A DNA stretch of 64,000 bases from CAXXOK01 sp963674895 (GTDB lineage: Bacteria; Bacillota; Clostridia; Christensenellales; Aristaeellaceae), in the NCBI GenBank assembly GCA_963674895.2, contig CAXXCY010000001.1, positions 682,001 through 746,000 on the forward strand. The letters are read 5' to 3'. Below, piece by piece: positions 9,339 through 22,219 of this stretch. Position 1 is the stretch's first letter. Every line of letters starts with the position of its first letter. The notes under the pieces were generated by a model. It did no database searches, was not told the DNA's origin, and saw only the letters and a list, made by a program, of their open reading frames with translations. The position numbers were made by a program, and so were the translations under genes.

Positions 9339-11453
9339 TCACGCCTCCGCCGTTTCCTTCCCCCGGTCCAAAGCCGCCAGCACGCCCGGCAGCACGAACA
9401 CGATCAGGAGGGCGGCGGCGAAGGTGCCTTTGGCGATGGTGAACACAATCTCGGCGATGGCGGGCTCGGCGGAAAGGTAAATCAGCCCGACGCCGACGGT
9501 GACGGTAATGAGCACGAGGCCCGAGGTCAGGATGGTATGGATGGCGCTGCGCAGGGCGATGATCACGGAGGTTTTCTTATCGTGGAGCCTGCGCGATTCC
9601 CGGTAATAATCGGCGTAGAGGATGCCGTAGTCCACCATCGCGCCCAGCAGCAGGCATTGCACGATCAGCAGCGGCAGATAATACATGGAGATTCCCTGCA
9701 GGTACGAGGTGCCCATCGTAATCCAGACCGCGCACTGGATGATCAGGGTTAGAACCAGCGGCACGGTGAGCTTGCGGAAGACGGCCGCAACGATCAGGAA
9801 GATCGCCGCGATGGTCAGGAGGGTGAGGCGGTTCATCTCGGCCGGGAAGGACTGCCGCATCTCGTAAGCGACGGGCGAGTTCCCCACCAGATTGTAGGCT
9901 ACGCCCGCGCCGTCCAGCGTTTGTTCCAGATCGGAAATCAGGGCAAAGGTTTCCTCGCCCTCCCAGGGCAGGCGGGTGTTGAGGACCGCGCGAGAGTGCG
10001 TTTCGCCCACGAACTGGTCCGCCGCGGCGGCGAGCTGGTCCAGCGCCCCTTCCGGCATCATGCTCCGGTACATCGGGTTGGCCGCCAGCATCGTCTCGAT
10101 ATAACCGAGCAAATCCGAAAGCGGCGCGCTCTCCGCGCCGTAGGCGGAAAACAGCTGCGAAACCGTCATTTGGTTCATGCCCGTAAGCTGTGCGAAGGTT
10201 TCGGCGGTATACTGCTTTTGAAGCGTCGTTGCGTAGGAATCCACGCTTTCGATCCGCGCGTCGTCCGAAAGCTCCAAAAGCAGCGGCGCCACAGCGTCTT
10301 CCTCGTTGTTTTCATACACGAGCACCATGGGGTTGGATGCCTGGAAATGCTTGTTCACATCATAGAAATCCGACAGCGTATAGGTGATGTCCACGTTGTT
10401 GCGCAGGAAGAAGCTGCCCACGAGCAGCAGCACGAATACCGCGAGGATGACGTAACGCCCCTTGTGCTCAAACGCGCCGATTTTGGTCATCTTGGGCATA
10501 AAGGCCCGCTTGCGCGTCTTTTCCACCGTATCGTCAAAGATCAGCACCAGCGCGGGCAGCACGGTGAAGATGCAGAGCAGGCTGAAGAATACGCCCTTGG
10601 CGAGCACAAGCCCCAGATCCATGCCGAGGGTAAAGCTCATCAGCGTGAGCGCGAGCATCCCCACGATCGTGGTGATGGAGCTGCCGGAAATCGCGGTAAC
10701 CCCGTTGGTCAGCGCGCGCTTCATGGCCTCCTGCTTGGTGACGCCCTGTTCCTTTTCCATATGGTAGCGGGACAGGAGCATGATGGAGTAGTCAATCGAA
10801 AGGCACAGCTGCAATATCGAGGCGATGGAATAGGTGATCTCCGATACGCTGTCAAAGATCACGTTCGTGCCCATGTTCAAAAGGATCGCGATCCCGATGG
10901 TGAACAGGAAGATGACCGGCTCAAACCAGGACGAACACATGACCAGCAGCACAAGGATCAGGATAATTCCCGCCACGGCCAGCAGCGTGGGAATGCGCTC
11001 GATGGCGGTGTTGCCCGCCGCGTCGCCGCTGATGGTGACCGTATCGTTTTCGTACAGCATCTTCACCCGCGCGACGGCAGCCTGCGCCTCGCCGGAGAAG
11101 CCCGCGTAGTTTACGGTGATTTCGTACAGCGTATACGCGCCGTTGTTGTAATGGGGGGTATCGTCATAGGCGACCCGCTGCACGCCCTCCACGGTCTGCA
11201 GCTCCTCATAGACGGCCTGCCTGCGTTCGTCGGGCAGGTTCGTAAACATCAGCGTAAACGTGCTCGCAGGAGGGAATTCTTCTTTCAGAATCTGCATACC
11301 CTGCCTGGCGGACGAGCTTTCCGGCAGGTACTCGGTCAAATCCCCGTTTACGTTCACCCGAAACAGCAGCACGCCGCTGACGGCGGCCAGTACGAGAAAC
11401 AGGATCAGGATACTCTTGTAGTGTTTGACAATCAGGCTGGAGATGAATTTCAT
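9339..11453 (-). CDS. MMPL/RND-family exporter
   Basis: A 704-residue inner membrane transporter of the MMPL/RND superfamily. It has about 12 helices in two halves, each with one helix, a large extracytoplasmic loop and a five-helix block. The first block carries LSIDYSIMLLSRYH, typical of the proton-relay helix; the second carries MVDYGILYADYYRES. Members export lipids or hydrophobic compounds or drugs. ATG 11453 has AAGGAG about 10 nt upstream. The divergent tetR gene 194 bp away makes regulated efflux likely. The substrate is unknown. Confidence 0.88.
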   Translation of the reverse strand: MKFISSLIVKHYKSILILFLVLAAVSGVLLFRVNVNGDLTEYLPESSSARQGMQILKEEFPPASTFTLMFTNLPDERRQAVYEELQTVEGVQRVAYDDTPHYNNGAYTLYEITVNYAGFSGEAQAAVARVKMLYENDTVTISGDAAGNTAIERIPTLLAVAGIILILVLLVMCSSWFEPVIFLFTIGIAILLNMGTNVIFDSVSEITYSIASILQLCLSIDYSIMLLSRYHMEKEQGVTKQEAMKRALTNGVTAISGSSITTIVGMLALTLMSFTLGMDLGLVLAKGVFFSLLCIFTVLPALVLIFDDTVEKTRKRAFMPKMTKIGAFEHKGRYVILAVFVLLLVGSFFLRNNVDITYTLSDFYDVNKHFQASNPMVLVYENNEEDAVAPLLLELSDDARIESVDSYATTLQKQYTAETFAQLTGMNQMTVSQLFSAYGAESAPLSDLLGYIETMLAANPMYRSMMPEGALDQLAAAADQFVGETHSRAVLNTRLPWEGEETFALISDLEQTLDGAGVAYNLVGNSPVAYEMRQSFPAEMNRLTLLTIAAIFLIVAAVFRKLTVPLVLTLIIQCAVWITMGTSYLQGISMYYLPLLIVQCLLLGAMVDYGILYADYYRESRRLHDKKTSVIIALRSAIHTILTSGLVLITVTVGVGLIYLSAEPAIAEIVFTIAKGTFAAALLIVFVLPGVLAALDRGKETAEA

Positions 11454-11490
11454 ACGTTTGCGAACTCCTTGGATAGTTACCTGCATATGG

Positions 11491-11519
11491 TTGACAAAAC
11501 GAACCAGCATCATCATAAT
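11491..11519 (+). promoter_or_regulatory. Promoter of the tetR gene
   Basis: TTGACA (11491-11496) and CATAAT (11514-11519) are separated by 17 nt. GACAAAAC(G)AACC overlaps the -35 (11493-11505) and is repeated as GACAAAACAACC at 11531-11542, just after the -10. This pair of direct repeats could be an operator. A GACAC...GTGTC inverted repeat lies further downstream near 11573-11593. Confidence 0.6.
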
Positions 11520-11647
11520 AACCATGTGTGGACAAAACAACCAACTGTTGTCCTTGCGTCTGCTGTAAAACCGACACATCCTTGAAAAGTGTCTGCCCGC
11601 AGGCCGCCGCGGCGGTATTTGTTGCAGGTATTACGGGAAGGAGCATC

Positions 11648-12217
11648 ATGTCCGAAAATCAACGGATCCGCCTGTCCAAGCAGCTGCTCAGGCAAAGCCT
11701 GATCGATCTGCTCAACGAGAAAGCCATCCATAAGATCTCCGTGCGCGAAATCTGCGACAGGGCGGAGGTTAACCGGTCAACCTTTTATAAGTATTACGGA
11801 AGCCAATACGACCTGTTCCAGGAGATGGAAGACGAGATTTTACGCCAGGTCAGCGACCACCTCAGCACCGAGCTGACGAACAAGGCGGGCGACCTGTCGC
11901 AGGTGACCAACCTGATGGCGATCGTCGGCGAGAACGCCCAGCTCTGCCGCATCCTGATCAACCACAACGTCGATCCCGAATTTCCCGACGCGCTGATCAA
12001 CCTGCCCTACCTGCGCAAATGGATCGACGGACGTTTCCATACCGTGTATTCCAAACCGGAGATGGAGTACGTCTACGTCCTGGTGATTAACGGCGGGTAT
12101 TCCATGATTAAAATGTGGCTGAACAAGGACGACCGCGAGCCGCCGGAGGTGATCGCGGAGCTGCTCTGCCGCACGATCGCCAAACTGTTTCCCGTAACGA
12201 CGCAAAATATGATATGA
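11648..12217 (+). CDS. TetR/AcrR family transcriptional regulator
   Basis: 189 residues with an N-terminal TetR-type helix-turn-helix (KISVREICDRAEVNRSTFYKYY, residues about 28-49) and a helical ligand-binding C-terminal half. ATG 11648 is preceded by GGAAGGAG. It diverges from the MMPL exporter gene, the usual arrangement for a repressor of an efflux pump. The secreted-protein gene begins 45 nt after its stop codon, so the two may be co-transcribed. Confidence 0.88.
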   Translation: MSENQRIRLSKQLLRQSLIDLLNEKAIHKISVREICDRAEVNRSTFYKYYGSQYDLFQEMEDEILRQVSDHLSTELTNKAGDLSQVTNLMAIVGENAQLCRILINHNVDPEFPDALINLPYLRKWIDGRFHTVYSKPEMEYVYVLVINGGYSMIKMWLNKDDREPPEVIAELLCRTIAKLFPVTTQNMI

Positions 12218-12262
12218 TACAAAAAACGGCATACGGCCAACCAGAGAAAGGAAGCGCGTTTT

Positions 12263-12847
12263 ATGAAACGGAAAACCGTACTGCGTACCGTAGCGGCCTT
12301 CGGGCTTTCACTGCTCGTTGCCCTTTCGGCCTTTGCCGCCGCGTTTGCACAGGACGCGGAGGCGGAACTTGAAAACGGGATCACCTGGAAAACAACCATC
12401 CCGCTGATGAAGAATGCGGAAGGCTTGGCCGAGGACTCCGAGATGGACACGTATTCGGTCGGCGACTTCACCCAATACGGCACGTCCCGCCCGGCGGAGG
12501 GAGACAATCCGGAGTCGTTCGTCTATTATATTTTTAAACTGGACCAGCTGGTGATGTTCGGAAACAGCTTCGATTCCTATGCCCTGCCCGAGGATACGGA
12601 CATGACGGCCGTTTTCGGCTCGCAGCTTGCGAGGCTGAGCGAAAGGTACGGCGAACCGACGATTGACGACAGGCAACGGTTCGTGGGGCTGATGGACATG
12701 CTGGAGGAGGGCGCGGTCTCGGACGAGGATATCGAGCAGTTCGCGGGCTGGGACTTGGGCAACGGCACGGAACTGTACCTGATGAACGTCTTCGGCGACA
12801 GCGTCCTGTACGTGTTCGCCAACACGGCGAGGCTTTTGGTCGAATAG
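12263..12847 (+). CDS. Secreted protein of unknown function, paralogue A
   Basis: 194 residues with a clear signal peptide (KRKTV..., hydrophobic core, cleavage near AFA-QDA). I do not recognise the family. The mature part begins NGITWKTT, continues with a YYIFKLDQLVMF block and ends with a GTELYLMN strand; all three recur in the protein at 14847-15359 as NGINWGTT, YYVFRDDLLVMA and GTLVALIA. They are therefore paralogues in one cluster. Likely extracytoplasmic, possibly a beta-rich ligand-binding module. Confidence 0.75.
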   Translation: MKRKTVLRTVAAFGLSLLVALSAFAAAFAQDAEAELENGITWKTTIPLMKNAEGLAEDSEMDTYSVGDFTQYGTSRPAEGDNPESFVYYIFKLDQLVMFGNSFDSYALPEDTDMTAVFGSQLARLSERYGEPTIDDRQRFVGLMDMLEEGAVSDEDIEQFAGWDLGNGTELYLMNVFGDSVLYVFANTARLLVE

Positions 12848-12898
12848 ACGCCGGACCCCGCGCAACGCGCGGCATACTGCCGGAAAGGGGCAATCCGC

Positions 12899-13423
12899 TT
12901 GGAATGGACGATCCGCGACGCTTTGGCAGGGGACGCCGCGCAGATTCTTGCGATCTATGCGCCGTATGTCACGGATACCTGCGTTTCCTTTGAATCCGAG
13001 GCGCCGTCTCTGGAGGAGTTCACCCGGCGGATTTCGGAGAGCCTGAAGACATATGCGTACCTCGTATGCGAAGCGGACGGGGAAATCGTCGGCTATGCCT
13101 ACGCCTCGCTGTACCGCGCCCGCCCGGCGTACCGTTACAGCGCGAACACAAGCGTCTATATCAAACGGGGGTTCCACCGGCGGGGAATCGGGCGCGCGCT
13201 GTATGAACAGCTGTTTGACCGGCTGCGCGCCCGCGGGTTTTACACGCTGGTCGCGGGGATTGCCCTGCCCAACCCGGCCAGTATCGCGCTGCACCGCGCG
13301 ATGGGCTTCCGGGAAGTCGGCGTATACCACAACATCGGGTATAAGCACGGCGCATGGCGCGATGTGCTCCGGCTGGAGCTGCCCTTGCGCGATTACGGCG
13401 TCCCGCCTGCGGAAACGCGGTAA
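12899..13423 (+). CDS. GNAT family N-acetyltransferase (phosphinothricin-acetyltransferase-like)
   Basis: 174 residues covering a whole GNAT domain. The acetyl-CoA-binding motif A is RGFHRRGIGRALYEQLF. The N-terminus (IRDALAGDAAQILAIYAPYV) and the IALHRAMGFREVGVY segment are typical of the YncA/Pat subgroup, which acetylates methionine derivatives or glufosinate-like compounds. The only suitable start is TTG at 12899, with GAAAGGGG 8 nt upstream; the nearby ATG at 12904 is out of frame. It follows the secreted-protein gene by 51 nt and likely shares its transcript. Confidence 0.85.
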   Translation: MEWTIRDALAGDAAQILAIYAPYVTDTCVSFESEAPSLEEFTRRISESLKTYAYLVCEADGEIVGYAYASLYRARPAYRYSANTSVYIKRGFHRRGIGRALYEQLFDRLRARGFYTLVAGIALPNPASIALHRAMGFREVGVYHNIGYKHGAWRDVLRLELPLRDYGVPPAETR

Positions 13424-13510
13424 AGAAACGGACGCCGCGCCGCAATCCTGCGCGGCCGGCGCCCTGTTCCCAGCGCCGCCGCTGAGACGGCGGATATCGG
13501 AGGATGGATC

Positions 13511-14833
13511 ATGCGGCTGAAAAAGGAGCCCTTTTTCTGGACGGCGCTCGCGCTGTACTTCCTGTTTTTTCTCCTGCTCAACGTGCTGACGCCGCTGGTA
13601 TCGGACGATTACCGCTACGCCTTTTCGTTTGCCACCGACGAGCGGATCACCAGCGTGTGGCAGATTTTCCCTTCCTTATATGAACATTATTTCGTCATGC
13701 ACGGGCGCACGGCGGTGCACTTCTTCACGCAGCTGTTTATGCTTTTGGGCAAGCCTGTCTTCAACGTCCTCAACGCGGGCGTTGCCGCGCTGCTGCTTTA
13801 CGGGCTGCACCGGCTGGCTGCGGGGCGCGGGGAGAAATACCCGGTCCTGCTGCTGGGTCTCGGGGGACTTTTGTTTTTGTTCACGCCCGCCTTCGGGCAG
13901 ACGATGCTGTGGCTGGACGGCGCGTGCAATTACCTGTGGGGGATTTCGATCGTCGTCTGGGTGCTGGTGCCGTTCCGGGACGCGCTCGTGGACGGAACGG
14001 AGGTCCGCTCGCCGTGGCTGCTCGCGCTGTTTTTCCCGGGCAGCCTGTTCATGGGCGCTGCCAGCGAGAACGCTTCCCCCGCCGCGCTACTTTTCATGAT
14101 TGCCGTAACGGCTATACAATGGAAGAAAACCGGCAGGCTCAGCCGGCGGCTCTTCGTATCCTGCGCGCTCGCAGCCGCCGGGTTCCTGGTCCTCGTCCTG
14201 TCCCCGGCCAACGCCATCCGCTCGTCCTTCTATGCCGCGGAGGGCCTGTCGCGCATGGGCCAGTATCTGCTCAACTTCCGCACCGCCGCGGAGACGCTGC
14301 TGTCGCACGGGCTGCCGCTGTGCTGCGTCTTCCTGGTTCTGTTCGCCGTGGCCGCCGCGCAGAAGGCCGACAGAAACCGCCTGCTGCTTTCGGCGCTTTT
14401 ATTCCTGGCGGGTCTTGCGGCGAACTTCGCGATGACGCTGTCCAACGGCTATCCCCTGCGCGCGATGATGGGCTGCGCGGTGCTCCTGACGGCGGCTTCC
14501 GGCGTGCTGCTGCCGGAAGCGCTGAAAGGCAGCCATCGTGCGCTGGCGCTGGGCGCCGCCGCCTGCGCGGCGTGTATCGCGCTGGTCACGGCCCTGTCCG
14601 TCCTGCCCGGCAACTACAACCGCTATACCGAAGCCAGGGCGCGGGAAGCGTATGTGCTTGCGCAGCGTGACCTGGGCAACCGGAACGTGACCACCTACAC
14701 GCTCGAGGGCATGAGCAGCTACGACGTCTTTGATGATATCACCGATATCTCTTTTGACGAAACCTACTGGCCCAACGTTTATTACGCCCGGTATTACGGG
14801 GTGGATACCGTCGTGACCGATCGCATCCGATAG
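13511..14833 (+). CDS. Polytopic membrane protein (DUF6056-like)
   Basis: 440 residues with about ten hydrophobic helices and no catalytic motif I can name. A polar loop after helix 1 contains SDDYRYAF, the position where GT-C-like membrane glycosyltransferases carry acidic residues. The C-terminal tail YWPNVYYARYYGVDTVV resembles the tail of the 490-residue protein at 35944-37416, so the two belong to one family. The best match in memory is DUF6056, possibly a lipid-linked sugar transferase; this is inference. It sits between the two paralogous secreted proteins, 13 nt before the second. Confidence 0.7.
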   Translation: MRLKKEPFFWTALALYFLFFLLLNVLTPLVSDDYRYAFSFATDERITSVWQIFPSLYEHYFVMHGRTAVHFFTQLFMLLGKPVFNVLNAGVAALLLYGLHRLAAGRGEKYPVLLLGLGGLLFLFTPAFGQTMLWLDGACNYLWGISIVVWVLVPFRDALVDGTEVRSPWLLALFFPGSLFMGAASENASPAALLFMIAVTAIQWKKTGRLSRRLFVSCALAAAGFLVLVLSPANAIRSSFYAAEGLSRMGQYLLNFRTAAETLLSHGLPLCCVFLVLFAVAAAQKADRNRLLLSALLFLAGLAANFAMTLSNGYPLRAMMGCAVLLTAASGVLLPEALKGSHRALALGAAACAACIALVTALSVLPGNYNRYTEARAREAYVLAQRDLGNRNVTTYTLEGMSSYDVFDDITDISFDETYWPNVYYARYYGVDTVVTDRIR

Positions 14834-14846
14834 GGAGGAATTTCCC

Positions 14847-15359
14847 ATGTGCAAACACAAAAAGCTTTGGTGCGTCATTCTTTTTCTTGCGCTCGTGCCG
14901 CTGTTCTCCACCGCCTCCGCTGGCACGTCGTTTGTCTTTCGCAACGGGATCAACTGGGGCACGACCGTCGCGGGGATGCTGGCTGCCGAAGGCCTGCAGG
15001 AGGGCGGCGGGGCGTATAACAACGTGCCCTACGGCGGCTATATGAATTTTTATCTGAAAACGCAGAACGTCTATTATGTGTTCCGGGACGATCTGCTGGT
15101 CATGGCGTATGCCCAGCTGCCCGGCGGCGCTGAGGCCTACGCCGCACAGAAGGAACAGCAGATCGCTTTGTTCGGGGCGCCCGCCGATGTGTCCGCGGAT
15201 ACGGTCAGCGCGCTGATGGACCCGATGTTTCCCGGCACGTACTTTTCCGAACTGACGACCTGGCGGCTGGACGACGGTACGCTGGTCGCGCTGATCGCGG
15301 TCAACAGGGAAAATTATATGGCCTACATTCACGAACAGCGGATCCTGGGCGGCGCGTAG
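14847..15359 (+). CDS. Secreted protein of unknown function, paralogue B
   Basis: 170 residues, with signal peptide (basic start, hydrophobic core, cleavage near TASA-GTS) and a mature region related to the 12263-12847 protein (see NGI-W-TT, YY-F-D-LVM and D/N-GT motifs). ATG 14847 has GGGAGG about 7 nt upstream. It is the last gene of the tetR-to-here run; the rRNA promoter region follows. Confidence 0.75.
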   Translation: MCKHKKLWCVILFLALVPLFSTASAGTSFVFRNGINWGTTVAGMLAAEGLQEGGGAYNNVPYGGYMNFYLKTQNVYYVFRDDLLVMAYAQLPGGAEAYAAQKEQQIALFGAPADVSADTVSALMDPMFPGTYFSELTTWRLDDGTLVALIAVNRENYMAYIHEQRILGGA

Positions 15360-15562
15360 CATGGCCGCAGGGCTTTTCAACCTGCGGGGCAGCTTCCGCC
15401 TTGCCTATTGTAACGAAACAACCCTCTTCGTCACGGGAGGATGATCAAGGGAAATCCGGCGTATAATCCGTGTCAGTTTCTTGCGTTTCCGCAAGATGTT
15501 GCGGTCCGTTCCGGACACAAATACAAGTTACGAAACTTCATACAAAACCCGAACTTTTGTAG

Positions 15563-15591
15563 TTGACAACGCATCTGTCCTTTGTTATCAT
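15563..15591 (+). promoter_or_regulatory. rRNA operon promoter
   Basis: TTGACA (15563-15568), 17-nt spacer, TATCAT (15586-15591). It is 139 nt upstream of the 16S start. The 370 bases between 15359 and the 16S gene hold this promoter, the leader and nothing else that I can identify. Confidence 0.75.
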
Positions 15592-15619
15592 AGGTAAGCT
15601 CGCTTAAGAGCGCGAACCT

Positions 15620-15636
15620 TGAAAAAGATACAGAGG
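15620..15636 (+). other. 5' arm of the pre-16S processing stem
   Basis: These 17 nt (TGAAAAAGATACAGAGG) are exactly complementary to 17487-17503 in the spacer after 16S. The resulting helix around the 16S RNA is the usual RNase III substrate for releasing precursor 16S. Confidence 0.8.
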
Positions 15637-15729
15637 AAGAGTAGAGATACTCAAAAGAAAGAACGCGAACGCAGTCAATAATTTGAGTGCAAGAAGCAAA
15701 GCTAAGCTTTACTTCTGAGCTAAAAGGAT

Positions 15730-17257
<1,528 letters not shown>

Positions 17258-17622
17258 GGGAGACAGCAGAAGCGGAAACGCGGACGCTCATCTTTAGGTC
17301 GATCTAACCACAGCAATGAGGTTAGTCAGTCGCAGGCACAGCCTGCGGAACCGCCGGGTTCGGATACTACGGTATCCAAATACGGAATGCGTGAAAGTTC
17401 TTTCTGAAAGCCGTGTGGTGAAAACCACATCGGTCCGGCATCCCCTTCTGTTGGAGGACCACACGTCCGAAAATGGAAGGCGCCGCCCTCTGTATCTTTT
17501 TCAGGGTTTGAGCCCGATAGCGGGTACCGGGATATGGGCAAGAATCTGTAGACTAGCTCAACGCCCTGTCCGAGCTGTTTTCCGGCGCGGCCGCAGGCCG
17601 CAGGAGGAAACAGCCCACTATG

Positions 17623-17698
17623 GGGGTTTAGCTCAGTTGGGAGAGCGCCTGCTTTGCAAGCAGGAGGTCAGCGGTTCGAGCCCGCTAATCTCCACCAA
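17623..17698 (+). tRNA. tRNA-Ala (TGC)
   Basis: A 76-nt cloverleaf with anticodon TGC in loop TTTGCAA, T-loop TTCGAGC and encoded CCA. It lies in the 16S-23S spacer, before tRNA-Ile. Confidence 0.95.
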
Positions 17699-17785
17699 GC
17701 CGCAGTGCGGCCATCCAATAAGTCAATGTCAGCCAGTACCGCAATGAAAAACGCTGATAATTTGGCTGTGGGCACTGCCCACTAT

Positions 17786-17862
17786 GGATTGCTAGCTCAG
17801 CCGGTTAGAGCACTCGCCTGATAAGCGAGAGGTCGGTGGTTCGAGTCCACTGCAATCCACCA
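17786..17862 (+). tRNA. tRNA-Ile (GAT)
   Basis: A 77-nt cloverleaf with acceptor GGATTGC/GCAATCC, anticodon GAT in loop CTGATAA and encoded CCA. The order Ala-Ile is the reverse of the common E. coli and B. subtilis order. Confidence 0.95.
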
Positions 17863-17952
17863 GCTCCGTTACGGAGCATCATGCATCGCAGAATGCTCCG
17901 GGCCTGCGCCCAATGGAGCACGCGGTGTATGGACAGGCAAACCTGTCCCCCA

Positions 17953-17978
17953 GCACCTTGACAACTGTATATGAAGGA
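17953..17978 (+). other. 5' arm of the pre-23S processing stem
   Basis: This 26-nt stretch pairs with 21056-21081, after the 23S gene, with only two non-Watson-Crick positions. The helix would enclose the whole 23S precursor and serve as an RNase III substrate. Confidence 0.75.
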
Positions 17979-18103
17979 AGCGAGCGGAAAGGGAGCCCGG
18001 AAGGGTGAACTGGAAGCAAGTTTCAAAACAAGAGATGAGAAGAAGAGATCATTTCTGTTCAGTAGATGGAAACATCAAAGAAAGAATGGTCTTAGGATTG
18101 TAA

Positions 18104-21003
<2,900 letters not shown>

Positions 21004-21078
21004 TCAATCAATTCTAAGGCCAATCAAGGAAATGAAACCCTTTCTCATCCCCCAATCCTTCATATACGGTTGTCAGGG

Positions 21079-21205
21079 TGCCGAGCAAAAGCGTGTGTCC
21101 GGTGGACACCACGGCGCAAGCCGTGAGCGTGCACAGGCAGGACGTTTTGCAGAGTGCGTGAACGGAAGTGAAACGCACGACAACAAAACGGACGGGACGC
21201 AAGCG
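21079..21205 (+). repeat. Dispersed two-hairpin repeat, copy 1 (23S-5S spacer)
   Basis: Module 1 is the interrupted palindrome GTGTCCGGTGGACAC (21095-21109). Module 2 runs from GTTTT (21144) to AAAAC (21189) with an inner stem GTGCGT/ACGCAC. It shares layout with four other copies in the window. It occupies most of the 374-nt 23S-5S spacer. Confidence 0.7.
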
Positions 21206-21377
21206 GCGCTAAACGACCCTGTGAGAATTCGGATCAAGTTGTTCGGTGTATATCCCCCCCCATACAAACAGCTTCATCCGCGTTCAGCGCCCAGTGGGCG
21301 CAGCCAGTATTGAGTGCGTTGACTGAAACCAAACAGACCGACAACTCAAACTGGAATATCTTACTTCATTCACACTT

Positions 21378-21493
21378 TGTGGTGACTATGGCCTGAGGGA
21401 TCCACCTGTTCCCATCCCGAACACAGAAGTTAAGCCTCAGCACGTCGATGGTACTTGGCTGGTAACGGCCCGGAAGAGTAGATCGTCGCCACA
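21378..21493 (+). rRNA. rrf: 5S ribosomal RNA
   Basis: 116 nt with terminal helix TGTGGTGAC/GTCGCCACA, the conserved CCCATCCCGAACACAGAAGT loop region and the TGGTACT stretch. Ends are approximate. Confidence 0.95.
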
Positions 21494-21539
21494 TTCCATA
21501 TACGCCGGTCCCGAATGAAAATTCGGGATCGGTGGATAT

Positions 21540-21606
<67 letters not shown>

Positions 21607-21615
<9 letters not shown>

Positions 21616-21660
21616 AACAAAAACCTGCTACGAAAGTGGCAGGTTTTTGTTTGGCTCCCC
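21607..21660 (+). terminator. Long perfect hairpin that includes the tRNA-Asn 3' end
   Basis: A 22-bp perfect stem (21607-21628 with 21639-21660), extended by three pairs around a GAAA loop. The 5' arm starts in the tRNA acceptor 3' strand (GGGGAGCCA); the 3' arm contains TTTTTGTTT. It likely terminates the rRNA operon, but its 3' arm is also antisense to the tRNA end. Confidence 0.7.
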
Positions 21661-21699
21661 TCGCTCTGCATAATGGACTTGCTGCCGATTTCGCTGCTT

Positions 21700-21823
21700 C
21701 GTCTGCCCACTCGGTTTTATTGTCGTACGGCTCTCTCCCGGTCGTCGTACTCTGTAAAACCTCCCACCTGCGGGTTGCTCTCGGCTGCGCCGTGGTGTCC
21801 ACTGGACACACGCTCCCCTCCGG

Positions 21824-21826
<3 letters not shown>
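21700..21826 (-). repeat. Dispersed two-hairpin repeat, copy 2
   Basis: On the minus strand: module 1 GTGTCCAGTGGACAC (21795-21809) followed by module 2 (21708-21765), with stem GGTTTTA...TAAAACC and inner GTACG/CGTAC. It fills the gap between the two tRNA-Asn copies, and its edge overlaps the first bases of the second. Confidence 0.7.
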
Positions 21827-21899
<73 letters not shown>

Positions 21900-21906
21900 G
21901 CAAAAG

Positions 21907-21933
21907 AGCCAAGACGGTCGTCTTGGCTTTTTT
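21907..21933 (+). terminator. Intrinsic terminator after second tRNA-Asn
   Basis: The 9-bp stem AGCCAAGAC/GTCTTGGCT has a 4-nt loop and is followed by six T residues. Confidence 0.85.
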
Positions 21934-21980
21934 GTTTGTTCCCCGTGTTTCTCCTGTCAGGATTATCTGCCGGTTTCGCT

Positions 21981-22169
21981 CCTTTCCGGTATCCACTCGG
22001 TTTTATAGTCGTCTCACTCCCTGCCGGTCGCGATACTCGTTAAAACCTCCCACCTCCAATTCGCTTTGCACTTTGTGCAAGTGCCCACCGGGCACACGCT
22101 CCTTTCCGGTATCCACCCGGTTTTACAGTCGTCTCACTCCCTGCCGGTCGCGATACTCGTTAAAACCTC
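21981..22169 (-). repeat. Dispersed two-hairpin repeat, copy 3 (with duplicated module 2)
   Basis: A ~69-bp unit occurs at 21981-22049 and again at 22101-22169, exactly 120 bp apart, with only two differences. Between them lies module 1 as GTGCCCGGTGGGCAC on the minus strand (22081-22095). Together with copies 1 and 2 this explains most of the 21900-22219 gap; no gene is visible there. Confidence 0.75.
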
Positions 22170-22219
22170 GTATGAAATGCGCAATACATAGTGATTTCAA
22201 GTTTGTTATAGATAAGAAG

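Noticed and set aside
21981..22169. CRISPR-like direct repeats
   Set aside because: There are only two units, each ~69 bp and 120 bp apart, with no cas genes; they are modules of the dispersed repeat.
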